A stretch of DNA of 64,000 nucleotides. Source: Marthasterias glacialis. Taxonomy: Eukaryota > Echinodermata > Asteroidea > Forcipulatida > Asteriidae. Below are positions 1 through 12,500 of the stretch, piece after piece. The notes under the pieces were generated by a model that ran no database searches, was not told the origin of the DNA, and worked only from the letters and a program-made list of their open reading frames with translations. The translations under genes and the position numbers were made by a program. The stretch's first letter is position 1. Each line of letters begins with the position of its first letter. Location of the stretch: assembly GCA_911728455.2 (NCBI GenBank), contig OU452231.1:11811838-11875837 (forward strand), written 5' to 3'.

Positions 1-3000
1 GTCCCTAAGAGGCAATTATTGTGGTGGATTAATTGATTAAAAAATGTCGTTTGCACAGATAATTAGCATGATCATAATTTTGTTATTTAGACAATGTATC
101 AGAGAGAAAGAACAATGTGATATTAAATTCATAATTACCATAATTCTGGAGAGAAGCACAATGGATGTTGATGTCGTGAAATGTTCTGGCTACTCTTTTG
201 GCAATTGGTCAAGTTAAAGTACAAGATTGGTAGTTATCCAAACAAAATGTAATGAATAGTTTCAATTTTAAAGCTTGCTAACTACATGTATGAGGTTCAT
301 ACCAGCACCAGTCTTTCAGATATTTTTGAAATATCTGAAATACTGTCTGAAGCTGCTGCATGTGACTGTGAAAAAGAAGAGCCAACCGCAGAGCACGTAA
401 TCTCCTGGTATACACATCGCTGCTTAGAATGCAAGGGATCACTGATGTAGACGAAACCATGATGGGACAGCTAGGAGATGCCCAGATATTTAATAACAAA
501 CAACAGATTGAGATTCATACAAAAGAAGAAAAATTACTGTCAAAATCGAGGAAACCACTTATGCACACTTATGCTTATTTTGTTTGATGCTTTTTAAATA
601 AGTCATTATAAGTCAAATTTCCTGGGGAAAAAATTATCTATAAATATATCAATTTCGTAGCACTCCTTTTTCAAGCATTCACACAGCCACTGATTATTCC
701 GCTGTGGGAATTGCCATCAGAAATTTCACCCTAATGCCATTTTTTGTACCTAATTTCAGAGAGGAGCAAAGCTTTTGACTTCTTGAAAGAATGTAAGGAG
801 AACAACATAATTCTACCTCACATTGGCATCAAATGTTGAACTTTTATTAAAGAGAATGCCTATATTTTTAAGGATTTTTATTGTTGTTTTAGCAGAGTTT
901 ATCACCATTTTGTGTGTAAAATAATGGTTTTCAGTCAACCGGAGTCCTTTCAACTCCCGTATTATACAAACAGCGCCACCGTTTGACCGTCTTTAAAAAA
1001 AGTCTTGTTAAGGAAGGTTCTGGTCTAACTATCTAGACTTTTTCTGATTGGACTTTGTTAAGGCTCATACTTTTAGGATTGAAGAAGATGATCGCCAATT
1101 ATAATCCTCCTTACATGTGTCCTGAGCATTCAAGTAATGCGAAGTGCGTGTATGCTATTATGCATATACATTTTGTTACAATAGCTCAATGTGCAAAATT
1201 GAGTAAAATTGAGTAAAATAAATATGGGTGGTTTGGGCCTTAAACAAATAAACAAATTGATATGTTGTTTTTACTAAAAAAATTGATATGTTGTTTTTAC
1301 TATAAAAAAAATTGATATGTTGTTTTTACTCAAACAAGACAACCAAAATTGATAAAATTTTCAAACTTTGGCTGGCTATTGTGTTAATTAATGAGTTAAA
1401 TAAATTTACTCTTCCGATGAACACTGATGTACATGGAAAACTAAACATTATTTTAAACATATTCTCATGAAGGAGGATTCATTACATTTTGTTATAGATT
1501 GCATATAAGTTCTGTTGAGAGGAAAAAATACCATATAGCGGTTATTGTTTTTCGCAAAACAGAGGGGAAAATTGGGTGTTGCAAGTTTATTTGGTAGTAT
1601 GCATTTTATTCTTATAGAGGGGCTCCAAGGTGGAATTCAATTTTGTGATGCAGTCATTTGTCAATAGAGTCCTCTATGAAAGTGGAAACAAAGTCTCAAA
1701 CTTCACATTAAAATGATGTAAAATTCATTTGATAACTACTATCCTTTCCAGTGCAAATTTTGTCAACATACAAAGACATCCACTGACGTCACATTTCAAA
1801 TATAACGGTTTGTACATTTTGTACGCTGCCAGGAAATTTTTGGTTCATTCCTGAATATCGATGATATTCAATCAGAACGGCATTGAATTTGACCATATGA
1901 CTACAACAAATTTCTGCGTGGAATGTACAGACCCATTTGTTGTTGACATCCAATGACGTCATGTTTCGATTTTTGCTTTGAAAGAACACCAAATAAAATG
2001 TATGTTGACAAATTTTGCACCATTTTAGCGTGAGGCTAGAGACTTGTAATTTTTTATCACTTTCATTGGGACTCTATCTATTGGAAAATGAGTGCATCAC
2101 AAAATTTGACCTACAAGTACATTGTAAGAGCCCCTCTTTAAATGGAATCTGCAGGCCTAAAAGTGTAGCTAATTTTCTTTCTAGGTAACCTTTAAAATTG
2201 TTAACATTATTATTTTTTATTTTTTTAAAGAAAAACAGAGATATGTTCTGGTTATTATGTGAAGTACCCTATAATTAAATTAAATCAACGTTGATAGACT
2301 TACTTATTGCAGAAAATCATGCTTCCTGTTTTTGTGTTATTTATTGCAGGCTTAGAAACTAATTATTTCCTTGATCTCCAGTTTACATTTTGTGTTTAAT
2401 ATGTTTTGATTATTTCTCTTGTAACTGATGGAGATACAAACATACACAAATGAATTACTTTCATTAAAGATGCTAAGTCCTATTTTTGGCCGATTTGATT
2501 TTAATTTCAAATGGCTATTTTTATAGTTTCAAGAAAGTTATAAGCTTTCATTTAAGGTATTGCACACAAAGACCAGCCAATGATAAAAAGTGGTAGTTAA
2601 CTAGAGACTAAAAATGAATTATTGTCGGGATCCGGACATTATCTCATCATGTCTGTCAGCTTTTTACAAACAATTTTGCATGGTATGTATTGTGTGCTAT
2701 GTCCTTGGCATATGCAAAGGTTTTGTATGTTTTTTTTTGTTTTAAAGCAGCATCATCTGTCAAAATTTGTTCAGAGAAAAAATGACAAACAAATTTCTTT
2801 TGGGCCAACATCGGCCATGCAACTTTAAGGAAAGAATTGAAATATGATCTTTGAATTAGTTTGGGGTCACACAATGAACTTAGTGAGGTACGGCGAACGT
2901 CATTGTTCAAAAACAGTATTGCAGTCCGGTTAACCCCAAAGTGTGACACAGGATATGTTGTATTACGATTTTCACAGAGAGCGATATTTCATTAGACTTG

Positions 3001-3278
3001 CCTTTTTTATGGCTATTTGATGTCAGTTTACATGTGTATATATAAGTCCCTTTTGTGCAGACTTGTGCTTGTTGTTGTATTAGTCTTTGCATTTTTTTTT
3101 CTCCTTTTCTTTTTTTATCTGAAAAAGAAACAATAAAGAAATTGAAACAGGGTATTAAGTGAGGCTGTAATTTTTTCATCCTGGGCACTGTAGCTGGGTA
3201 CAAAGAGGCCCATTTTGGTAGTTGAATAAATGAAGGGGTAACTAACAAGGACTTTCTGTTTTTATCTTGTTCTTATAG
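1..3278 (+). other. Intron sequence upstream of the first visible ARID5 exon
   Basis: No exon matching the missing N-terminus of ARID5 could be found. The stretch is AT-rich and holds one clear mobile element (1616-2137). Three short direct repeats of about 26 bp built on attgatatgttgtttttact lie at 1255-1330. The rest shows no recognisable feature. A GC-richer patch at 330-500 is open on both strands but has no match I recognise. Confidence 0.5.
1616..2138. mobile_element. MITE-like element with long terminal inverted repeats
   Basis: The left end AGAGGGGCTC...TTTTGTGATGCA...TAGAGTC is mirrored at the right end by GACTCTA...TGCATCACAAAAT...GAGCCCCTCT. The imperfect inverted repeats exceed 60 bp and bound about 523 bp. 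The interior also contains two CAxTGACGTCA segments in inverted order (near 1780 and 1955). No transposase frame is present, so it is probably non-autonomous. It sits in an ARID5 intron. Confidence 0.75.
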
Positions 3279-3501
3279 AATGAAGTAGTTTCTGTCAGTG
3301 GTAAAGCCATTGTCCGATTGGACGATCTCATAAACTGGGTTTGCACTGATGTCAGATGGACGAGAGGGTGTAACGCAATATGCGAGAAAGACTTCAAGAA
3401 TGATGCACAATCCACCGCAAATGATAAACAACAGATGGCGCTCTTCGCGCAGAATAGTGGGCTGAATGTCAGCGATTTAAGCAAGGAGAAACAAATTATG
3501 G
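3279..3501 (+). CDS. ARID5B: ARID5 exon (first in window): NEVVSVSGKA...KEKQIM
   Basis: The acceptor is ttcttatag and the donor is G|gtgagc. The exon enters in phase 0 and leaves in phase 1, encoding 74 residues plus one base. It matches the third coding block of vertebrate ARID5B: the EV-x-SVSGKAIVRLDDLINWV stretch and the NSGLNVSDLSKEK stretch. A bigger ORF extends past the donor, but the phase of the next exon supports splicing here. Confidence 0.9.
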
Positions 3502-6500
3502 GTGAGCAAAATTTTAAAATAGGCTTTGGTTTGCTTTCTGTAGGTAATGGAAGGTAGGTGACATTGTTAACAGAGTGATTAAAAAAAAATGAAACATCTT
3601 ATCAGTTCAAAGTTTAACAAAACATGTAAAATTGTGTAATATGATTGACACTCTGTAACAAACAAAGTTATTTGTGAAAAGTTTGTCTTCTGGAAGCGTA
3701 AAATGTTTGAATCTGAAAGCTTACCTTTTATCTTCATACCAGTACTAGATGTCTTGAAAAAAAATTAATGCTTAAAATACTGTATTGACCCCAAACACTT
3801 TCTTTCTTATTTCAGTTTGCGAAATCAATTTAATACTTTGTGACATGCACAAATTTCTTGTCAAAACATCCATTATATGGTTGTATAGTTTTTTTGATTG
3901 AAAACTAGAGGATTGGAAGAAGTTTGCCTCTAAAAACCAATGATGTATGATAACTTTATAAAAATGACTGAAAGTTAATTACAGCATCAATTGCGAACAG
4001 AAGTTGTTACGCCCGACCATGTCAGTGTTGAGAAAATGTGACATGAATGATATGAATCGTTGACTATGATAAAAATGTTGATTGCTGTTTTTTTCTAAAA
4101 ACCATCAGGTAATTTAAATGAACTGTATTTTTGAGAGGCTGTGTTTCTTTGCACATTAAAATTTTAAAATTAGGCTATTACATATCAAATTTCATTGAAA
4201 CAAAAATAATAAGAATGATTTTTTGAAAAGGTAGAAATCGACAGTGAAAAACAAAATAACCCACTTAGTTTGCAAAAGAAATAAACATACAGCTGGTGAG
4301 TAGAGCCGGAAGGTAATGATTGTGAGACTTTGGGATTATTTTCGCTTTGTTAAAAAATGTGTACAAGCCATTCAATGTACAACCGACACATGGCCAGGAA
4401 ACAGTTATAAAGCAAAGGAAATAGCATTGGGTAGTGATGGTAATTTTACGCTTCCTTCATGCTCGTTGTGAAAGGATTATGAACTACAGATTCCTTGGTG
4501 TTAAAGGTAAAGGTACACATAATTATGCAAAATATCAAAACCAGGCTCTTGAGTGTACATGATGCATGCAAATAATTGAAACAATGGAACAAAAAACAGC
4601 TCTTGTTCGGCTATTAATATAAAACACTGTGGAGGTAATGTGATGAGTTCTAAGTTGTGTTTTGATTTGCCCAGTGTTTTAATTGCTCTAGAGAAAAATG
4701 TTGTTCATGGCTGGAACAAATACAGCTGCCCTTTATTTCCAATAAATCAACTGGAGTCAGAATTTCTTTTTTTTAAATACTTTTTTTTTTTTTTTAATGA
4801 GCAATTACTTCCCACACAACCTCACGTCTTTGTGGTAGATTTTTATGGCTAACTCTGTCTAACAAAAGTTTAGTTGATAAAAATAAACACGAACTCTCCT
4901 ATGGGATAATTCAGCAGAAGCTCAATATTTTTCTTTTTAATAATAATGACACAAAATTGTCCAAACAACCTGAATGAAATACATGAACCTTTTGGTCTAT
5001 CATAAAACGATAAATTTAACTTTTAGAATCCTAAAAACAAACTTATTTTCATTTTGTTTTTTCAAAACACATCTGTATTGTATGCTTTTTAAAAAAGGAT
5101 TGGGATTACTTGTGCTCTACCAAAACCTTTTCCAATGTTTATTGAAAACAGCATATTTTGACTCAGTAACTCAGTGTTACAGTATCCCTTTAAAAACCAT
5201 TGTGAGCAGGATTTTTTTTTTATTGCTGTGGAAGGTTAAAACTGAGTTAATATAGGTTGAGCCATCCTTTTGTTAAGACACAATCTTAATCGGAGCGTGG
5301 CTTCTTTGTATGGGGCCCTAAACGTTGATAATAATAGTTCTACCAGGGTGCTGCAGAAACTTTTTTTGAGTTGTTCGTTTTTGTGGAGTTTTTTTTCCTA
5401 ATTTTTACCAAATCAATTTTTTTGTCACTTATCAATGTTTTAATTTCTGAAATATGCTCAACAAGCTGGTGAAAATTGCTTTCAAATGCAGGTTTCCCTT
5501 TTGTTTTGTTTTTGTCTTGTACCACCCGGTGGTTGTCATTCCCATAGGCGTATGGGGACTCTTTGACTCTTTTGTTAAGGGGAACAGAGGGGTTGATTTG
5601 CCCGAAATTTTTACACAGATAAAAAAAAAAAAAAATTATTTTGTTCTTCTTGAATTGCCTAAATTTCCCCCACTGTTTTGCCTGAATTTTTGGGGGTAAC
5701 TGTCTCCCTTCCTCCCACCCCCCCCCCCCAGGCTTGTGCGCCTGTGGTCATATATAGAGGGTCCAGACTGTTTTTCCTTGCAGCCTCAGTTTGGTTTCAG
5801 TGGGTTCAATGGGAGAAAAAAAAACATGGTGGTTCCATGATTGCAAAATAGTATCATAGACAAAAACAGTGAGACTTTAGCATCAACAGAAGACTTTACT
5901 TTCCTGACACACACATGTAAACTGTAATTTATAAAAAAATTAGTTGTACATTCGTATGACATACATTGTATGTGAGGAAGGAAGTGAAACTGTGTTGTCA
6001 CTGGTGATGTTGAAATGCATGGGTGTTCGAGTAGCTCCCCTGACGTGACCCGGGTCAAGTCACACAATTGAGCCTGACAAGGGCTACATGAATGTCCATA
6101 CACCTCGTTTGATTTAATTTTCACCAAAAGTATTAACAAAAATATTGTTTACCAGGTATTAGGTTTTTTATAAGTAAGTACTCATTTATTATTTTGTGTA
6201 AAATTTAGTGTCTACGACTTCATATATACCTATCGTTTTTAAAGTACCATTTTCCAAAGCTGTTAAATCATTATTTTACGATAAATTTTGATGTCAGTGC
6301 ACATTAACATCTCTTTACATGGATATGACGTCACTAGCCCAGTCTGCCTCCATTATATACCCCTGTTTCATGAGCAGGTTTGTCGTGACATCAAGAGCTA
6401 CTCGAACAACACAAGGAGACGCGGGGCCGACTCAGGGAAGCTGCTCGAATTCACCTTTAATTTTAACATTATAATTTTTTCCTTAAATTTGATCTTTGGT

Positions 6501-9500
6501 CAGATATGAAATCATGATGTTCACAATGTACACAATTACAGATCTACATGTATACAATGAACATAAATCATAACAAATCAGTTTAAATGTTAATTGACAT
6601 AGTATCTATTGCATCAGGGATTTAAATATTACAACTTTATATTTGTATATATTTTTTTATTTATTTCCTTTTACCCTAACACTGGTGTGTGATCACAAGC
6701 ACTGTACACGCTTTGATTTCAGAGTTGTGCATAAAAGATCTACTCTGTGCCTCTTTTTCGTTTGTCTTTCATGAAAAAAAAAATCAATAGGAAAACTGCT
6801 ATGAAGCCTTTGGTGTGTATTAAAAACATGTACATGTACATGTACATGTATTAAAGATTTACCACCTGGGTGTTTTGGACAAAAATGCAAAGGAAAGAGT
6901 CTCTCTTTCAGCTCTACATGTACCTGTTTTTGTTTACTTAAATTGTAATAACAGTTGACATTTCCCTACTTGGTGGATGATTTCCCTTGTACAGCATAGC
7001 AACATGCTGCACAAAAGGTATTAGTTGCCACTCAATATTCATCATATTGCTAAAATATTATCATTCAGTGTGCACAAATACTGTTCAGTCTAAATATTTT
7101 GCTATGCACAATTACTTGACAAAATTGTACCTTGTTGTTGTGAACTTCTTTTTATGATGACTTAAATTATGAATACATATTTCAGATGGATTTTTTTGTC
7201 TCTCTCTCACTCTCTGGATTCCAAACAGGTTACAATGATGACGAACAAGACAAAGTCATTGTTCTAAATTACGCCAACTATTGCCGGTACTGTGCGGCGT
7301 TGAAGCGCATTGAGTATGTGCAGGATTCATGGGTCAGCAATCCCTTCATGAGAGCGTTAGGCATGTTCACCGTGCCACATCGGAACACCAGAATCATGTT
7401 TGTCAAGGATGAGTTTGACCATCCGACGCTCGGGGAGAATGACAAACTGTGTGACCATTTAGGTGAGCTCAAGCACTTATTTCTAGCATTCTAGCATTAA
7501 TAAAGTGTTTGTTTTCTTTGATGCAGTGGGCTGGGAGTTTCACCTTTGAAGATGCAAAGACATGTTCATTTTGCAAAGGGCTTTTATTCTCATTGGAAAA
7601 AAATCAACATTTACCTTGTCTGTGAAATGTTTTGATGGGAGCACCAAGACCAAGACAATAGATAGTTCCACATAGACGCCATCTTTATGGGCAACTTGGG
7701 TTCTGGCTTTGAGCTGTGCCAGGTGTTCTAACTTTTCTACACAGCCAAGTTCTTCACCCACCAATTATCCAAGGGATTTCATAAAAGTCCAGTGTGCAGC
7801 ACGCGGTTTTTACGTAAAACACATAGATGTGCTTAAAAAAAATGACTTATTTGGCCGTAAAAGAAGGCTGATTTTACACAGTTGTGTGGTGTGAAGTGGG
7901 AACTATCCGTAGGAGCAACAGTGGCTAGAACTGCTCAATGACCTTGGTGTAATTCCAGGCCCGAACTAGCAATTGGTTTCCAAATTTTCATTTTTGTTAT
8001 TAGTTGAAATTTATACGTGTTAGCTCTTAGTTTAAACAAAAAGTGTTTCCTTTTTGTGCAAACACCTGTTTTTTGTTTTGTTAATGGGAGGGTTTCTGAC
8101 AAAATTGTCAGAAAATGCTTTAATGCCAATAAGTCCCTGACTATTCCAACTTTTCAGAATCCATACCCTCTTTTTGTCTGATTATGAAAAGAATCATGCT
8201 ACTTTTGCAGTTGGGATAAAATATACAATACTATCATAATCACAGATTTGGCGAATGAGTCACTGCTCCATTACTGGTCTACACTGCAGAAGAACAAGAT
8301 CATTCTATGCACCAAGGGTTTAACATCTTTTTTTTTCTCTGTTCTGACAACAAACTAATATATGCAGCTCCGAATATGAAAGGTAGACCGAGGAAGAAAA
8401 AGCTCAGCGTCCGAAGTAACAGCAATGAAGACTTGATGGGTGACTCTAGCAATGATGCAACAGAGCATGCCCAGGTAGAAATTATTTATCCGTATAAAAG
8501 AAGATCTTGAAATCATGGTCATTTTTCAGTTGGTTTTCTTTGGGAATTCTGCCAGGATTCTACTGAGGATACTTTGACCATTAGAATGACATGCTGGGTC
8601 AATTTCATAGAGCTACTAACAATACAAATCTGTTATTCGCAGATAAATTATGCTCAGCAGAGACGGGTTACCAGCCCAAATACCATGTAATTCTGTGTGA
8701 ATGGTTCTCCGCTAATTCTTTTTGCTAAGCAAATCATTTTGTTACTAGGCAGTGTTTTCCGCTGAACCTTTTAGAGAGCAAAGCTGCTCCGAGCCGCCTG
8801 TACCAAAAACCAAAATGATATTAGCGGCCACAAATGGCCGCAAGATTTGACCTTCGCCTACTCAGCCAAAAAGATCAAAGATAAAGTCATGTTCTGAGTA
8901 GACATTTTCAAATGTTTCCCACTATCTATATTTCTGTATTATTTTTCTAGACGTTTTTAGTGGAAACATTGTCTCCAAAAAAAAAGTAGCAAATGGTGAA
9001 GATAATACAGAAATGAATGATTTCTGAAGGGTTTATAGTGTTATGTAAAAAGGCCCGGGATAGATTTGGCAGATATGACATTTACAAGTTTCATGTTTAC
9101 CACATGAACATATCAACTTTGTCAACTTTTGTCATATCTTGGTAATATCTGCTTTCTAAATATCGCAAAAACTCTTATCCTATCAAGTTCAAGAATGATA
9201 TTTTCTCGAATTTTTCACGGTTAAGTATCTTGCTCAAGTCACAGGCAAACGTTCCGCAACAGGCCAGGCCAGGTTCCCTCTTCACTAGCTTGAACCTGCC
9301 CAATACTAAAATCTTCACTATTTCTTTCTCGCCTTCAAGGTCAAGCATGAGCATCTTAGTGCCCACCACCTCAAGAAGCTGGAGCACAAGAAACTCCAGG
9401 GCAAATATCGCACCAAGATTGTCAACGGCAAAGTGAAGACAGAGATCAAGCGCATCCGTCCAAAAGATGAGGCCAGCTTCTTGGCTGGGTTGTTCAAGTT

Positions 9501-12500
9501 TATGAAGGACCGCAACAGCCCTATTGAGAGAGTACCAAATCTCGGCTTCAAGCAAAGTAAGTTCTGGGACAGAGTTTATAAAGCTGCTAAACCTGCTAAA
9601 TGTGCAAACTTGCTCAGCAGAAACCATGTAGATAGGAGGTATAAAGTGTGGTATTTGAGTGGTCTAATGCACCAAGCTTACATGTAAGTTCTATTTCTTC
9701 GTAAGTTCTATTTCATTTGACCTGGGAGTAAATAGTACCTGTAATGAGATGAAATGTTTCTTGTGATTGTTTGAACTTTATGTGCTACATACTTTATAGC
9801 TCAGGCTGCATACTCATAATGGCAATGCATGGAGGCTGCGGTTGTTTTAGGAATGAAGTAACTGGCCCAGTGACAGGGATTCGATGTTAAGTTTGCACTG
9901 GGGATAAAGAATATTATTTGTGTTTTGCCCATACATCAATTTGTTTTAAGCACTGTATACTCAGGACTTTCCCGAATCCTGTGAAAGAAAAATGCCTGTG
10001 GACTTTTTTCACAGGACTTGAGGAAAGTACTGAGTATTCAGTGCTTAAAACACATCGGTGTATGGGTAAAACTTGTTTAGAGCTTGTGGAATACAGAATT
10101 GTATGCAACAAAAAGTTGTGTTTTTCTCTCTCCGTAGTTGATCTCTTCTTGTTCTACTCCATGGGTCAGAAGTTTGGTGGCTATGAGGCCATCACAGCCA
10201 GGAGGCTCTGGAAGAAACTCTACGATGTCCTTGGTGGCAGCGTGGGAAGCACCAGTGCTGCAACTTGCACTAGAAGACACTATGAGAGGTAAGATCAGGA
10301 AGACATCAAAAATGCATCGCTGCTAAGTGTAGGATTCAAACTGGCCTCCTGTCACCAGCCCCCGATTTCTTCAAACTCATCGTAAGAAGCAATGCATTGT
10401 AGGGTTTGCGATGCGTCGCACACCTAAGACACGTCGCGGCTGCGACGAGTTCTACAACCCGTTTCACCATACACGTCGTAAGCGCGACAAGTCGGAACTC
10501 AAAACCATCTTCACTTTTAATAAAAACAATCTTTTGGATGATGATGAACTGCTAAAGTAGTGTGGCTGTTTTGTGTTGTATACAACTGGGTCATGAAACA
10601 GTCGTGTATATAGTTCATTCAAGATTGCAGACACTCAGTGCCGTTCCGCGCACCATGGACGCATCGGCGAGAGGTCATGGAAAATGATTAGAGGAGAGTG
10701 AAATGTCATCTGCTAAAAGTACTAAATGGTACGTTGTTGATAATAATGACTGTCGATCTTTGTGGTTACATTTTTAGAAACTGTATACAATGGTAAATCT
10801 ATACCGAAGAAATATTTCATCATCAGTTAGACTGTCGAGAGGGTTAGTTCTGTCGGGAAATAGTCTCTCTCTACGCAATGCTCTTCCAGCTTCTCGGTTC
10901 AGCAAGCAGCATCAACACCATTCTGCATGCATTTGCGCGTTATCAAAATGAAACAACGCATTCTGAAGACGACCCTTTGGGTCATCGTAACTTACGACAT
11001 GTTCTTCCTCGTTGTCAAGGAACTTGCGACGTATCCAACACATCGTAACTTTGATGAAATTGTTTTTATACGCATCGCAACTTAAGACGTGTAACAGGTC
11101 GTATCTTTACGACGCGTTGTAGCGCTTCGTGAAATCGGGGGCAGGCATGTTTGGTGGTCTTGCAGTTAAGAAATCTGCTCTAGAATGCAGGGTTCATGGG
11201 TTCGAATCCCACCCGAGTAGCCTGTGTTTTTTTCTGGGGTTCAGAAAGGAATCAGAAAGCACTGAGTTTACAGTGCTTATAGCATATTGTTGTAGTCTTA
11301 AAGCCCTTCATACTATTTACTACCCATACAAATGCACAAGGTTATGCACTGTTTGGAAATTGTTAAGGACTTTGGTACTGTGGGTTTATGCAGCAACAGG
11401 ATTGTTAGTGTTGCAGTTTTTCTGAACATGGACACTGAAAAAAGCCAACAGTTCAGAATTGGATAGTGACTGCTTCAGGTTGTTGTTTATAAGGACGAGG
11501 AAGAAGCTTTCAGAATTTCTGATTTGAATCAGCCCAGTCTTTAAAAAAAAAGGGTAGCTTTCTTGTTAAAGTGTCCTGTGTAGATCGTAACGAGCCACTG
11601 GGGTTCCATGATTTTTATACCTCATTGGAGTTTTCAGGATCAGTGCAGAAATTTATCTATCACCTTTCATCTTTAGGACCCTAATTATTATTGCACCAAT
11701 GTACTAGATATTGAATTGAATATAACTGAAATTTGATGACTATTTGTTTTTTACTAGGCTGATTCTCCCGTACGAGCGATACTTGCATCAGCAGGACTTC
11801 AAGTCCCATCACATGAGCCAACAGTCCAAAAGTAAAGACCCTTCTGAAGGCAAGCCGAGTAAATCCCACCATTCCGATAAGGAGCACCACTCCAGTAAAC
11901 ATAAGAAGAAGGACAAACAGGCAGCAGAAAGGCCAAAAGGGATGACCAAAGCAGCAGAGACATGGATCCGGGATCACCAGAAGAAAGTGGCAGCTGGTGT
12001 CTTCCAGCAGAAAATCATAATGCCATTAATATCACAAATGAAACAATCATTTGAAGTGGTGCCTTCAACCCATAGTGCCTCAATGATACCTGGTATGACA
12101 CACGTACCTGGAATCCGACCACCACCACCACCACCACCAACGTCAAGCTCCTCACAGCTCCTGCCGTCTCCGCTTTCCAAAGAGCTTGTTGTACCCAAGG
12201 AAGAACCCTTGATGCCAAATTTGAAAATGAAACTGAAGTTGAAGAAGTCAAAGCACAAAGATGGGAAACGACCTAAGGCGCTCAAGGAGCAACTGCAAGA
12301 GCTGGAGAAGCAACGGGCATTAAAATACATTGAGGAAAGAAGTCAGGTTGGTATTGTTCATTTAAGATGAAAGTAAAACTTTCAACAACAAATACAAATT
12401 TTGACTTCCCCTGGCAGTTGCTCTCATTAATCATTGTACCATGAATTCTACCTGAAATTGTTAAACAGCAAAATTTGAGGTAAAAGGTCACTTGAAATCG

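Noticed and set aside
278-499. Possible missing 5' exon of ARID5 or a transposase fragment
   Set aside because: Open on both strands, but neither translation matches the expected ARID5 N-terminus or a transposase motif I recognise, and splice sites do not fit the phase of the 3279 exon.
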